From Bacteroidota bacterium (GTDB lineage Bacteria; Bacteroidota; Ignavibacteria; Kapaibacteriales; HRBIN21): DNA of 57,171 nucleotides. Shown here piece after piece: positions 1 through 12,042 of this stretch. How positions within the stretch are numbered: the first letter of the stretch is position 1; the number at the start of each line of letters is the position of its first letter. The notes beneath the pieces were generated by a model. It was not told the origin of the DNA. It did no database searches and saw nothing but the letters and a program-made list of their open reading frames with translations. A program made the translations under genes and the position numbers. Location: assembly GCA_030550395.1 (NCBI GenBank), contig JAUQPL010000013.1, positions 1 through 57,171 of the forward strand, written 5' to 3'.

Positions 1-1
1 G

Positions 2-958
2 CTTTTGCGGCGAAGCCTGGAAGACCCTGATAGGTTCTACAGGTTCGATGGACGAAGGCACGGTGACCTGCTCCGACTCCTTCGCCGCGTGCTGGAGTGG
101 TGGACGATCCTGCCGGAAGAGGTGGAACGGCTGAAGGAACTGGAAGACGAGATTCGCCACTTTCAGCATATTACCGTGACTTTGGAGGACATCGATGAAC
201 TGCAAAGTAAGGCACTTCAGGTCAGAAATTACCAAGATCCCTCAGCGGAACAGCAAAAGCTTATTGAGCAACTGCAACGGAACGAAATCACGCCGGAACA
301 ATTCAAGGAAGCCTATGAGCACACCACCCGCATGGTTAGGGAAGAGCAATTTGAGTATGATGCCAAGCGAATAACAATTAAGCATATTGCCCAGCATTAT
401 TATTTGCCCGTTGTCTTGAGCGAAGACGAACGAGTGGATTACATCCGTCACATCATCAAAACGCCCAGTGAGGTCCGCTTCATCCAAGACTTGGAAGGCT
501 ATCTGAACTCTACCAACAGTAGGTTTCGGAAGTTTGACTGGTGGTTTTTCAGTAAACTGGATGAAAGCTTGGATGAGATTTACATCCCCTACTACGATCC
601 CAAGACCAACCGCATCGCTCGCTTCAAGCCGGACTTCATCTTCTGGCTCAAGAAGGGGAAACGTTACTACATTGTCTTTGTAGACCCCAAAGGGACAGAA
701 CATGTGGATTGGTTGCGGAAGGTGGAGGGGTATCGGGCTGTGTTTGAAGAAAATGGGAGACCGAAGGAGCTTCAGCACGACGAATTTCGAGTCACGGTGC
801 ATCTTTTTCTGCACACAGATGATATGAACAAGATCTCGCCAGCCGAGTATCAGAGATTTTGGTTTGACCAGATTGACGGCATGATTGAGCGTCTCCTGAT
901 GGCTGGATCGCCGTGCAGGTCATTGATTTTCGGGGGAACGAGGTGGTGCGGGTGCTGA
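2..958 (+). CDS. C-terminal part of a restriction helicase/nuclease (Res-like), cut by window edge
   Basis: The frame is open from the first base, so the start lies outside the window. Around 600-720 the product has a PD-(D/E)XK-like core: KPDFIFWL, then a strand ending in VFVDPKG, the pattern found at the C terminus of type III-like restriction subunits and related helicase-nucleases. The preceding part is helical and charged. The last 18 codons look unlike the rest. A different frame from 889 to 993 encodes a more protein-like tail (containing QVIDFRGNEVV) whose TGA overlaps the GTG of the next gene, so the natural C terminus may have been lost by a frameshift near 890. The role as restriction nuclease is inferred from the C-terminal motif and the neighbours. 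No helicase motifs are visible in this portion. Confidence 0.6.
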   Translation, partial: LLRRSLEDPDRFYRFDGRRHGDLLRLLRRVLEWWTILPEEVERLKELEDEIRHFQHITVTLEDIDELQSKALQVRNYQDPSAEQQKLIEQLQRNEITPEQFKEAYEHTTRMVREEQFEYDAKRITIKHIAQHYYLPVVLSEDERVDYIRHIIKTPSEVRFIQDLEGYLNSTNSRFRKFDWWFFSKLDESLDEIYIPYYDPKTNRIARFKPDFIFWLKKGKRYYIVFVDPKGTEHVDWLRKVEGYRAVFEENGRPKELQHDEFRVTVHLFLHTDDMNKISPAEYQRFWFDQIDGMIERLLMAGSPCRSLIFGGTRWCGC

Positions 959-989
959 AGCTTACCAACGAAAGATGCCTTAGAGCAGG

Positions 990-3209
990 GTGAGCGTTAT
1001 GATGATGCCTGAGAATCCTAATGTGCTGTCATCAGACAAACCTTTAACCGACCCCAAAGACGACCGACTGGGATATGCCACATTTGCAAGACATCTTGCA
1101 GAAAGCATTTGCAAGATGACCCCTCCTGAAGGATTGGTCATCGCCATTTACGGTCCCTGGGGGGCAGGCAAGACGACGCTATTGAACTTCGTGGTGCATT
1201 ACCTTCAGCAAAAGCCAAAAGATGAACAGCCAGTGATTGTGCACTTTAATCCCTGGTGGTTTTCTGGTCATGAAGATCTTACAAGGCGCTTCTTTGACCA
1301 GCTTCAAGCCGTCTTGAGCCAGTGGGGCATCATAGGAAAACAGTTAAAAAAGCGGATGGCGGATTTTGCCGAGATTGTCTCTGAGACTCCGTTGCCTCAT
1401 GCCTCAATTGGCAAGGTAGCTGCAAAGCTATTTGGTGCAAAGCAAAAGGATGTGGCTGAGTTAAAGGATTCCATTGTAAACACACTCAAAAAGCAGAAAA
1501 GGCGAATTCTGGTTATCATTGACGACATTGATAGGCTTACTGCTGAGGAGATCAGACAGCTCTTTCGCGTCATCAAAGCGGTCGCGGATTTCCCCAATGT
1601 GATTTATCTTCTCGCACTTGACAAAGAAGTGGCTATCAAAGCGGTTGAACAAATGCAAGACTTACCAGGCGAAGCCTACCTTGAAAAAGTCGTTCAAGTG
1701 CCCTTTGAACTGCCTCTTCCCGACAAGACCTCGCTCCGTAGACTACTTTTTGAAAAACTCGATGTGATCCTTGTTGACACTCCAAACGAACTCTTTGACC
1801 AAATCTATTGGGGCAATGTTTATTGGGACGGAATAGACCACTTCATTACCACACCTCGCGACATTGTTCGCTTGGTAAATACCATGAGCGTCACATATCC
1901 TGCAGTGAAAGGCGAAGTGAACCCCGTTGATTTCATAGCCATTGAGACGCTGCGAGTTTTTTGCCCAATGGTATATGACATAATTCGTAAAAATCCCGAA
2001 GCATTCACGGGATCTACCAATATAACAGGCTTGGATCGTCACAAGGTAGAAAACCTTAAGTCTTTTCACAACTCGTGGCTGGATCAGGTTCAAAAAGAAG
2101 ATAGAGAATCAGTCAAGGGGATACTAATGCGCATTTTCCCGAAGTTAGAAGCGGTTTGGGGCAATACCTACTATGGTGCGGATTGGGAATCTAAGTGGAG
2201 AAAGCAACTCCGTGCATGCAGCCTGGACATATTCCCCACCTACTTCCGCCTTGCGATCCCAGAAGGTGGCATATCTAATGCCGAGATGAAAGTTCTTCTT
2301 GCCTTAACATACAATGCGGAGGTATTCGGTGCAATACTCGTAGAACTTGCTGGTCAAAAACATCCCGATGGGACGACGAGAGTTCGAGCGTTTCTTGAAC
2401 GCTTTCAGGATTACACGGGAAAAGAGATCCCTTTGGAGCACATCCCCTCGGTTCTGCAGGCACTGTTTGATGTAGGCGACCAACTCTTGCGCCCTGAAGA
2501 TGAGCCACGCGGGATATTTGGCTTCGGTAATGCCGTCAGAATCGAGCGCATCATTCGGCGGCTTTTGCTTCGGCTTGACGAGCCAAGTCGGTTTGAGGTT
2601 TTAAGAAGGGCAATCTCAAATGGCAAGGCAATAGCAATAATCGTGAGAGAAGTGGTAACCCTCGGACAACAGCATGGCAAGTATGGAAGCGAGCAACCGA
2701 GGCCTGAAGAAGAAAAACTAATCACCGTAGAACATCTCGATGAGTTGGAAAAGATTGCTCTTGAGAAAGTGCGCGATGCTGCACAGCAAGGCGTCCTACT
2801 GCAAGCGCCGGATTTACGTTATATCCTCTATGCTTGGAGGAATTGGGCTGGTGAGGCGGAAGTCAGACAATGGGTTCAAAAAGTCATTAGCGACGATATA
2901 GGACTAGTCAACCTGTTAGAGAAGTTTCTCGGAAAGGATTTTATTCTCGGAATGTCTTTTTTTAGTCGCTCTCTGTCCGATAGGGTCGAAAGGATACGCT
3001 ACAGACTTGACCCACAATGGCTTGAGCCCTTCCTTGAGGCATCCCACCAAATCATTGACCGAGTCAGGAATCTTGCCGAAGACAGCAGATTAACAGAAAA
3101 CCAGAGAACTGCAATGAGGGTGTTTATTCGAGAATATGAGCTCAGGCAGCAAGGAAAGGATCCTAACAGCCCTTCGGCATGGGAGGTTGAATATGTCCCT
3201 TCTCGTTGA
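990..3209 (+). CDS. KAP-family P-loop ATPase
   Basis: The 739-residue product has a Walker A motif GPWGAGKT at about residues 55-62 and a Walker B stretch LVIIDDIDRL at about 174-183, followed by the conserved helix after Walker B, the layout of KAP P-loop NTPases. Unlike many KAP proteins, no clear transmembrane pair lies between the two motifs. The C-terminal 400 residues are alpha-helical with no recognised domain. The GTG at 990 overlaps a TGA in the preceding reading frame (GTGA), and an ATG at 999 is an alternative start with AGCAGGGTGAG upstream. KAP ATPases occur often in defence islands. Here the gene lies between two restriction helicase genes, so a defence role is inferred. The base composition is more AT-rich than the housekeeping genes to the right. 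Confidence 0.8.
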   Translation: MSVMMMPENPNVLSSDKPLTDPKDDRLGYATFARHLAESICKMTPPEGLVIAIYGPWGAGKTTLLNFVVHYLQQKPKDEQPVIVHFNPWWFSGHEDLTRRFFDQLQAVLSQWGIIGKQLKKRMADFAEIVSETPLPHASIGKVAAKLFGAKQKDVAELKDSIVNTLKKQKRRILVIIDDIDRLTAEEIRQLFRVIKAVADFPNVIYLLALDKEVAIKAVEQMQDLPGEAYLEKVVQVPFELPLPDKTSLRRLLFEKLDVILVDTPNELFDQIYWGNVYWDGIDHFITTPRDIVRLVNTMSVTYPAVKGEVNPVDFIAIETLRVFCPMVYDIIRKNPEAFTGSTNITGLDRHKVENLKSFHNSWLDQVQKEDRESVKGILMRIFPKLEAVWGNTYYGADWESKWRKQLRACSLDIFPTYFRLAIPEGGISNAEMKVLLALTYNAEVFGAILVELAGQKHPDGTTRVRAFLERFQDYTGKEIPLEHIPSVLQALFDVGDQLLRPEDEPRGIFGFGNAVRIERIIRRLLLRLDEPSRFEVLRRAISNGKAIAIIVREVVTLGQQHGKYGSEQPRPEEEKLITVEHLDELEKIALEKVRDAAQQGVLLQAPDLRYILYAWRNWAGEAEVRQWVQKVISDDIGLVNLLEKFLGKDFILGMSFFSRSLSDRVERIRYRLDPQWLEPFLEASHQIIDRVRNLAEDSRLTENQRTAMRVFIREYELRQQGKDPNSPSAWEVEYVPSR

Positions 3210-4291
3210 CAACCCCATCATCAATTCGCTCTTCGACGAACCCTCCCGCTACTGGGACTACAGAGAGGGACAGCCTGTGCTGGTCGAAGGCCGTCGCCCG
3301 GCGGGCTATTACCGGCGGGCTATTACCTGAAGGCGCGTACCCATGGGCCTCAGATGGCGCTGCTGGAGGAGGAGTTTGTCCCTCTGGAGCTGGTCCATAC
3401 CATCCGCGAACGGGTCAAAGCCTGGCGGGAGCGGGGTTATCCGGGCGTCACCCCATCACCCGACAACTCCTCAATCACTGGAACCATCCTGAACGGGAGC
3501 GCAAATTGTTCTTCTGTCAGCGCGAAGCCGCCGAAACGATCATTTGGCTGGTAGAAGCCTCACCGGCGGAGAAGCAAGGCATCGACATTCCCAAGGACAA
3601 TGGCTTGACCCGCTACGCCTGCAAGATGGCCACCGGCTCGGGCAAGACGGTCGTCATGGGCATGGTCATCGCCTGGCAGGTGCTGAACAAGCTCGCCTAT
3701 CCCCAGGATCGGCGCTTTTCCGACGCTGTCCTGATCGTTTGCCCCAACCTCACCATTTGCGAACGGCTCCAAGTCCTGCTCCCGTGGCACAAGCGCAACT
3801 ACTACGAAACTTTCGACCTTGTGCCACGCGGGATGATGGAACGCTTGCAACAAGGCAAATTTGAGATCACCAACTGGCATCTCTTTCAACCGAAAGACGA
3901 CAGCCGTTCACGCAGTGTCGTGCAGCGTGGGGCGGAGAGCGACACAGCTTTCTGCCGACGCGTGCTCAAAGAATTAGGCAATAAGCAAAATATCTTGGTC
4001 ATCAACGACGAGGCCCACCACGCCTATCGTCCGGCGCCTTTGCCCGATGAACTCCGCGAAAAACTTTCTTCCGAGGAAATTGCCGAGCGTGAGGAGGCGA
4101 CCGTTTGGGTGAGCGGACTGGACAGAATTCACACCGTTCGCGGAATCAACTTCTGTGTGGACTTCTCCGCCACCCCTTTCTACATCAAGGGTAGCGGCCA
4201 TCCCGAAGGCAAGCCATTCCCCTGGATCGTATCGGACTTTGGGCTGGTGGACGCAATTGAGGCCGGCATCGTCAAGATTCCCCTTGCTTGA
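3193..4291 (+). pseudogene. Restriction endonuclease helicase (type III-like), frameshifted and truncated
   Basis: The ATG at 3193 overlaps the KAP stop. Three consecutive frames together encode one N-terminal portion of a DEAD/DEAH restriction helicase resembling the BPTD_3080-type family: DNPIINSLFDEPSRYWDYRE at the start, ATGSGKTVVMGM (Walker A) near 3625, NDEAHHAY (DEAH box) near 4005, and VDFSATPFYIKGSG (motif III region) near 4155. The first frame is broken by an exact 14-bp tandem duplication at 3298-3325. Removing one copy restores GYYLKARTHGP. A second shift lies at the C run 3451-3454, where one extra C would restore GVTPITRQLL. The last frame then ends abruptly after IVKIPLA at 4291, so the second helicase domain and the nuclease are missing. 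The gene is clearly non-functional as written. Confidence 0.85.
3298..3325 (+). repeat. 14-bp perfect tandem duplication inside a restriction gene
   Basis: Two adjacent identical copies of ccggcgggctatta (3298-3311 and 3312-3325) lie inside the restriction helicase pseudogene, and the periodicity runs on for two more bases. Because 14 is not a multiple of three, the second copy shifts the frame and creates the stop at 3328-3330. The conserved protein sequence reads through if one copy is removed. Confidence 0.95.
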
Positions 4292-4648
4292 GAGCATGAA
4301 GGGTATAAGGAGAAAAAACAGCGGTGACAGTAGTAGCAAAATTGCCAGAGTTAGGGAAGACAAGTCACAAGGAGACAGCAGGTCTTGTTGGAGTAGCGTC
4401 TTTTAGCGATGAGAGTGGGAAAAGAAAAGGGGGTAGGGAGATAAAGGGCGGAAGGAAAGAATTGATTAGTCGCGGGAAGGCAAAGAAGGGGGCGATAGTA
4501 GCATGCATGAGGAAGATTGCGGTCATTTTAAATGCGATGATGAGGGACAAAGTTTTCAGGGTAAGTGAACATAGCCATGTTACCACCTCTCATATAGCCA
4601 GTTAAGACAGTTGCTCAAGAGAGGTTTGTCTTACGCAGCGAACCAGAA
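4292..4648. other. Gene-free stretch between restriction remnant and photolyase
   Basis: The plus strand is purine-rich and of low complexity around 4410-4500. Short open frames exist, but none has recognisable protein character or a convincing ribosome site. It probably marks the deletion scar where the 3' half of the restriction helicase was lost. Inverted repeats around 4580-4640 could terminate the photolyase transcript but have no clear T tract. Confidence 0.5.
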
Positions 4649-5980
4649 TCATCGCCCTTTGCGTTGTAAATGTCTCCGAACTCTCGCTTGGAATTCCTCT
4701 CGGGCAACTTCCAAATCAACCATTGGTGGCGGGTAGTCAGGGGCATGGTCGTGCAATTTCGTCAGGTCAAATAACGCTTCTGTTGGGACCGAACGCAGTT
4801 CGGGTAAGAACTTGCGGATGTATTCACCTTGAGGGTCAAACTTGCGTGCTTGCAAAATCGGGTTGAAGATGCGGAAATAAGGTGCAGCATCAGCACCGCA
4901 CCCCGCAACCCATTGCCAGTTGCCTACATTTTGCGCTAAATCGGCGTCAACGAGGTTGCGGTAAAAATATCGTTCGCCCCAACGCCAGTCAATTCTCAAA
5001 TGCTTGGTCAAAAAACTGGCAACGACCATGCGCGTGCGGTTTGGGATCCATCCTTCTTGCTTTAACTGCCTCATCGCGGCGTCAATGAGTGGGAAACCCG
5101 TCTGCCCATTACACCAACGCTCAAAATCACGCTCATCCTGACGCCATTCAAACCCGCGCCATTCTGCTTTCCACTCCTGTGCCGCCGTTTCCGGGAAATG
5201 GTGCAGCAAGTGATCGTAAAAGTCGTGCCACGCTAACTCTCTCACAAATGCCTCACTCACTTTCAAAGCATCACGACATAACCGCCGCAATGAGATTAAG
5301 CCACAGCGAATGTATGGACTCATTTGCGAACTGGAGTTTTCGGTCAAAAAGTTGCGAGTGTGTTCGTAGTTGGGCAAATAGTGTTGGACATAGTGCCTCC
5401 ACCGTTGTAAAACCTCTTCCTCGCTGACGCACCATTTTTGCGCTGCTTTACTTTGAACTTTTGGCAATGCCGTTTCCTCAAAAGCAACCCGTGGCGTGTT
5501 AAACCGGTTTGGCGTTGAATAACTTGTCAAACCCTCTCGCTGCAGCGATGGCAGAAAATGACGCTTGTAAAATTGCGTGAAAGTCGCGAAAGGGGTTTCT
5601 GGCATAGGTGTCAAGGTGCTGTCCCGCAAGATTTCATAGCGAACACCTATTCGGTCAAGAAGTCGCATTAACTTTTCGTCACGCTCCCCTGAATGGGGCT
5701 CATGGTCTTCGCAAAACCGCACGACATCGGGCTTAACGGTTGCGAAAAAGGCTTCTTGCTGTTCTGTTCGGATACAGTAAAGATGCCCGCCGAGAGAAGA
5801 AATTTTCTTGCGCAATTCGTTCAAGGCGGAGAAAAACAGAGCCTTAAGATTGTCGCCGTGCTCATGTTGGTTGAACTCATCAAGCACAAAAAGCGGAACA
5901 ATTTCATGCTCACATGCTCCTTGCCAAAGTGGATTATCTTCCAACCTTAACTCCCTTCGGACGATGGCTAGGATACGCAT
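4649..5980 (-). CDS. phrB: Deoxyribodipyrimidine photolyase (class I CPD type)
   Basis: The 443-residue protein repairs UV-induced pyrimidine dimers using light and reduced FAD. The N-terminal alpha/beta domain begins RILAIVRRELRLEDNP, the photolyase antenna-domain signature. The C-terminal FAD domain carries the family's most conserved run: TGFPLIDAAMRQL, then NRTRMVVASFLTKHL, then DWRWGERYF, and NVGNWQWVAG followed by PYFRIFNP. The length is typical. Upstream is a short gap and then the insertion-sequence remnant. The composition is AT-richer than the core genes, in line with the rest of the island. A cryptochrome-like protein without repair activity cannot be excluded, but the conserved core favours CPD photolyase. 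Confidence 0.93.
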   Translation of the reverse strand: MRILAIVRRELRLEDNPLWQGACEHEIVPLFVLDEFNQHEHGDNLKALFFSALNELRKKISSLGGHLYCIRTEQQEAFFATVKPDVVRFCEDHEPHSGERDEKLMRLLDRIGVRYEILRDSTLTPMPETPFATFTQFYKRHFLPSLQREGLTSYSTPNRFNTPRVAFEETALPKVQSKAAQKWCVSEEEVLQRWRHYVQHYLPNYEHTRNFLTENSSSQMSPYIRCGLISLRRLCRDALKVSEAFVRELAWHDFYDHLLHHFPETAAQEWKAEWRGFEWRQDERDFERWCNGQTGFPLIDAAMRQLKQEGWIPNRTRMVVASFLTKHLRIDWRWGERYFYRNLVDADLAQNVGNWQWVAGCGADAAPYFRIFNPILQARKFDPQGEYIRKFLPELRSVPTEALFDLTKLHDHAPDYPPPMVDLEVAREEFQARVRRHLQRKGR

Positions 5981-6193
5981 TCGCCTTCACCCCTTTGTAG
6001 GACATCGTGCCGAGGAGCAAAATGCCCCAAACTGATAATGCTATTCCGCATTTTCCTCTCCAACCGTTTCGCTCCTGCTGCTCTAATTGCAGCAATACCT
6101 GCAAAGCCAAGTGATTTGCCCTTTAAGTGTTTCACTCTTTAGGGAAAAGTCGCTATTGTTCCTAATCCCCTTCGCTCAAAACTACGCTACACT

Positions 6194-6355
6194 GATGACA
6201 GAACTGTTCTTTCAATCTTACCGAGACGAGGAGGACCGGAGTTGGAGTCTTTTGCCGAGAAAGTTACCACTGAGTATCGCCGACACTTTGTGGGCAAAGT
6301 TGAAGTAATTCCCAAATGCGCCATCAAATCCTATGACGATTTCGCCATTTACTGA
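6194..6355 (+). pseudogene. Malic enzyme N-terminal remnant
   Basis: One frame encodes GKVEVIPKC, then AIKSYDDFAIY and stops. This matches the N-terminal signature of NAD(P)-dependent malic enzymes, where KVEV.PK is followed by DFAI.YTPGVA. The homology stops at DFAIY, a few bases before the terminal repeat of the IS5-type element, and no continuation is visible beyond the element. No convincing start codon is seen in this frame upstream, so the fragment is cut at both ends. The 5' limit given is approximate. Confidence 0.55.
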
Positions 6356-6360
6356 CCAAT

Positions 6361-7027
6361 GGAGCTTTGTTGCACAAATGGAGGTGGAGGGTGATTGGGA
6401 GAATGTAGCGACATTACTTACATGCCCCGAAAGAAGCACTCCTATCGGTATGTGGTGAAGAACTACCGTACTTACAATGAAGCCTTAGTGCAGCGAGGCT
6501 CGCCGACGATGTGGATGCCAGCAGACTGGCTATCCCGATGGGAAGCGCCACAGGAGAGAAAGCGCGGAGCACCGTTCAGATATAGTGATGCGACAATCCT
6601 GATGATACAAACGCTGTGCACGGTTTTCAGGCTGCCGTATCGGGCTACGGAAGGCTTGATGCGGTCCATTTTGGAACTGATGAGAGTTTCCCGGCGCGTG
6701 CCGGACTATACGACGCCGTGTCGGCGAGGGCGACGGCTGCGGGTAGAGATACACGACACAGCTGAGCAAGGGAGGAGAGGGAGTGGAGGTGATTTTGCAT
6801 GGAACAGGGGATCAGGGTGGATGATTCCGGAGCATGGCGGGATCGCCGCTGTTGTGGAAGGACTCGGTCGGTTGGGAGTGCAACTCCAAAGGAAGGTAGT
6901 TTTCATCAGAGAACGAAATTTCCGGTTTGTTGGATCGGTTGGTAGTGGCTCAACATCGGGTGGAAAGGATTCGCTAATCATTGAACTTTGCTTTCCAACC
7001 ATTCCAATGTTTCGCGCCACCCAATAA
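6361..7027 (+). mobile_element. IS5-family insertion-sequence remnant
   Basis: The left end contains ggagctttgttgcacaaat (6361-6379), a terminal-repeat-like sequence resembling those of IS5/IS903-group elements, about 60 bases before the transposase ATG. Only the transposase N-terminal half is recognisable. No matching right terminal repeat (atttgtgcaac type) was found before 7120, so the element is truncated and cannot move by itself. The right boundary is arbitrary. Confidence 0.65.
6422..7027 (+). pseudogene. IS5-family transposase, truncated
   Basis: The product from the ATG at 6422 starts MPRKKHSYRYVVKNYR and continues through RYSDATILMIQTL, RATEGLMRSIL and VPDYTTPCRRGRRLRV, the N-terminal DUF4372/IS5-type helical region of many IS903-like transposases. 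After about residue 110 the similarity stops. The DDE catalytic region is absent and the remaining 90 codons look like random reading of degraded DNA. It is inactive. Confidence 0.75.
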
Positions 7028-7118
7028 CACCTTGACGATCTTGTTGTATGGATTTCAGAATGATTTGCTCTATCAACCATGGGTAGCCAGGTTGAAAAAT
7101 AACAAAGCCATTAGGCAA

Positions 7119-7762
7119 CTACTGCTGGAATTTTTCTGCCAACAAGCCAAATAACCGTGCCCGCTCTCTTGTTTCGTCAGTTCGGGCTTTCATTGCTCTT
7201 CGCTGCCATTCATCATAGCGTGTGATGGTATATGGCACCTCCAAAACAAGTTGTGTTTGCACCTTACGGCGAGCAAACCGGCCACCTTCTCGGGCTTCAG
7301 TTCGGTATGTCTCCTTCTTGACCTGAAGGGCAACTTTTACATTTCTCACTGTCACTAATGCATCAATACCTTGCATGTCCAATTCCGCTGATGCTTCTAA
7401 AGGAAGAGTGCAATATGCCAACCAAGAGTAGGAAAAATGGAACTGCGTGAGCACTGAAACAAGTGTTCGGTAGATGCGGGCTTTAAAGCCCAAGTAGACG
7501 AACTCATGCGAACAGCCCCAAAAATACTTGCGAATAAAAGCATCCAATGGTTCCACCACTTGTTGAAAAACTCTTCATAGTCTGGGAACTTTGCTGTTTC
7601 AGGTAGCCAATAACTGGCATAAATTGACGGCAGAGGATTTAAGTCCTTTGGTAAATCTTGTTCTACTGTTTTGATTGGCACTAATTCTTCACGGTAACGC
7701 TCCAGCGGTATGGAGCTCAGAAACGCTTCAAACCGTTCCAACCACTCCTTCATCGCGCTCAC
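7119..7762 (-). pseudogene. TaqI-like restriction endonuclease (TCGA), frameshifted
   Basis: Two overlapping minus-strand frames give one homologue of R.TaqI. The first half carries VPIKTVEQDLPKDLNPLP and WLPETAKFPDYEEFFNKWW. The second carries KYFWGCSHEFV, RTLVSVLTQFHF and the catalytic-type region DMQGIDALVTVRNVKVALQV. The frames join at 7553-7554. One extra C on the plus strand (G in the gene) would give KWWEPLDAFIRKYFWG and restore a 214-codon gene, so a 1-nt deletion or a sequencing error is present. The start is GTG at 7762 overlapping the methyltransferase stop (GTGA), or ATG at 7753. R.TaqI cuts T^CGA. The specificity here is inferred from similarity recalled from memory. Confidence 0.8.
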
Positions 7763-9033
7763 TCCTCAAACGGAAGTTTTAACACTTCATCATCGGGGGC
7801 AAAATCTATCGGTAGTGGGATTTGCTTGAGCATGGTCTTCGTAAGGTGTGGCACGAAGTCACGGTAGAGGGTATGGACATAGCTCTGCACGGGTTCGCTA
7901 TTAAGATAGCGAACGATGGCATGCAGGTCAAGCCTGCTAACTTTCGGGACAAGGTGAAATTCCTCCCGCCATGGGTAGCATCGTTCATCCAATGCGGCCA
8001 CAACTCGGGTGCCTTTTGTGTGACCGACGACGATATGGTGGAAGCCGTAGAAGGGCCGCAAAGTGGGTGCCGCTTCCCTTGGCATCCAAAATCCAGAATA
8101 GCAATGGTCATAGTCAATCCAACCCGGTTTCAAATTCCTCCCCGTCAGAACAGGGACGAAGCTTTCCTTAGGTTTGGTAGTTACTTGCGGATGGGAGCGA
8201 ATCTCGGGGCTACGAGCAGCGAAGTGGATATCAAATAATCGTTCAAGAGCAATTCCACTTCGCTCAAACGCCAATGTTTCAGGCGTTTCAAAGCGAATAA
8301 CCTCACCCCTCCATCCCGGCTTATTGACAACGAGCATTTTGCCATCGTAAAGGCTCAAACCTTTACCACCTTTTTCCAAAACCATTACAACACAAGAGAT
8401 ATTACGACGCGGAAACACTTTGCCCAAATAGTAAATCGACAAGCGACCGGTATTTGCTAAGAAAAGTCGTAACTTGACGAAGTCATCTAAAACCAACCAA
8501 CTAGCCGGCACTACGAAAACCAACTTACCATTCGGTTTAAGCAAGTTCACTGCGTGTTCGATGAACGCTCCGTAAATGTTAAACTTGCCGCGCCAAGTTC
8601 GGAATCGGCGTTTATAGAGGATTTTGCGTTCCTTGAGCGTGTGGATGGGGTAATGAGATTCATCTCCGATAATGCCGTAGGGTGGATTGCCAATGATGAT
8701 ATCAAAGCGTTCATTCGGGTGCCACAAAAGAAAGTCGTCCTCAATGACGGTTGCAAAGGGCACCCGGGCTAAAGCCCGGCGGACGGCTTCGGTGTCAATG
8801 TCTATGCCGACGAATTCGTGGTGGGAACCATAGCGTTCGGCAAAAGCTTCCAGAAATGGGCAATCTCCGCATGCGGGCTCCAAAACTCGGCAAACTCCCT
8901 TTGCCGGCGCTGCTAAAGCTACCATGGAGTTCACTAGTGCCTGTGGCGTCGGCACGGCACCCAAAGCTCTGTCTCCATTTCTGTTTGCTCCCACGCAAGA
9001 GACTCCGTCTCTTCCCATTACAGCTGGAACCAT
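7759..9033 (-). CDS. TaqI-like N6-adenine DNA methyltransferase
   Basis: The 424-residue protein follows M.TaqI closely: the SAM site VLEPACGDCPFLEAF, the catalytic motif NPPYG at about residue 115, then ESHYPIH, GKFNIYGAF and VVPASWLVL. The C-terminal target-recognition domain includes PVLTGRNLKPGW and HTKGTRVVAA. M.TaqI methylates adenine in TCGA, which protects DNA from its partner nuclease. The start ATG at 9033 touches the mlaE stop (TAGATG), and an ATG at 9018 is equally plausible. With the nuclease gene frameshifted downstream, it would act as a solitary methyltransferase. It lies in the same direction as mlaE and may share its transcript. Confidence 0.92.
   Translation of the reverse strand: MVPAVMGRDGVSCVGANRNGDRALGAVPTPQALVNSMVALAAPAKGVCRVLEPACGDCPFLEAFAERYGSHHEFVGIDIDTEAVRRALARVPFATVIEDDFLLWHPNERFDIIIGNPPYGIIGDESHYPIHTLKERKILYKRRFRTWRGKFNIYGAFIEHAVNLLKPNGKLVFVVPASWLVLDDFVKLRLFLANTGRLSIYYLGKVFPRRNISCVVMVLEKGGKGLSLYDGKMLVVNKPGWRGEVIRFETPETLAFERSGIALERLFDIHFAARSPEIRSHPQVTTKPKESFVPVLTGRNLKPGWIDYDHCYSGFWMPREAAPTLRPFYGFHHIVVGHTKGTRVVAALDERCYPWREEFHLVPKVSRLDLHAIVRYLNSEPVQSYVHTLYRDFVPHLTKTMLKQIPLPIDFAPDDEVLKLPFEE

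Positions 9034-12042
<3,009 letters not shown>

Noticed and set aside
4324-4605. 93-codon frame between the restriction remnant and the photolyase
   Set aside because: It is low-complexity, Lys/Gly/Arg-rich reading of a purine-rich stretch, with no homology or clear ribosome site.
6900-7120. Right terminal repeat of the IS5-type element
   Set aside because: No sequence complementary to the left terminal repeat was found before the next gene.
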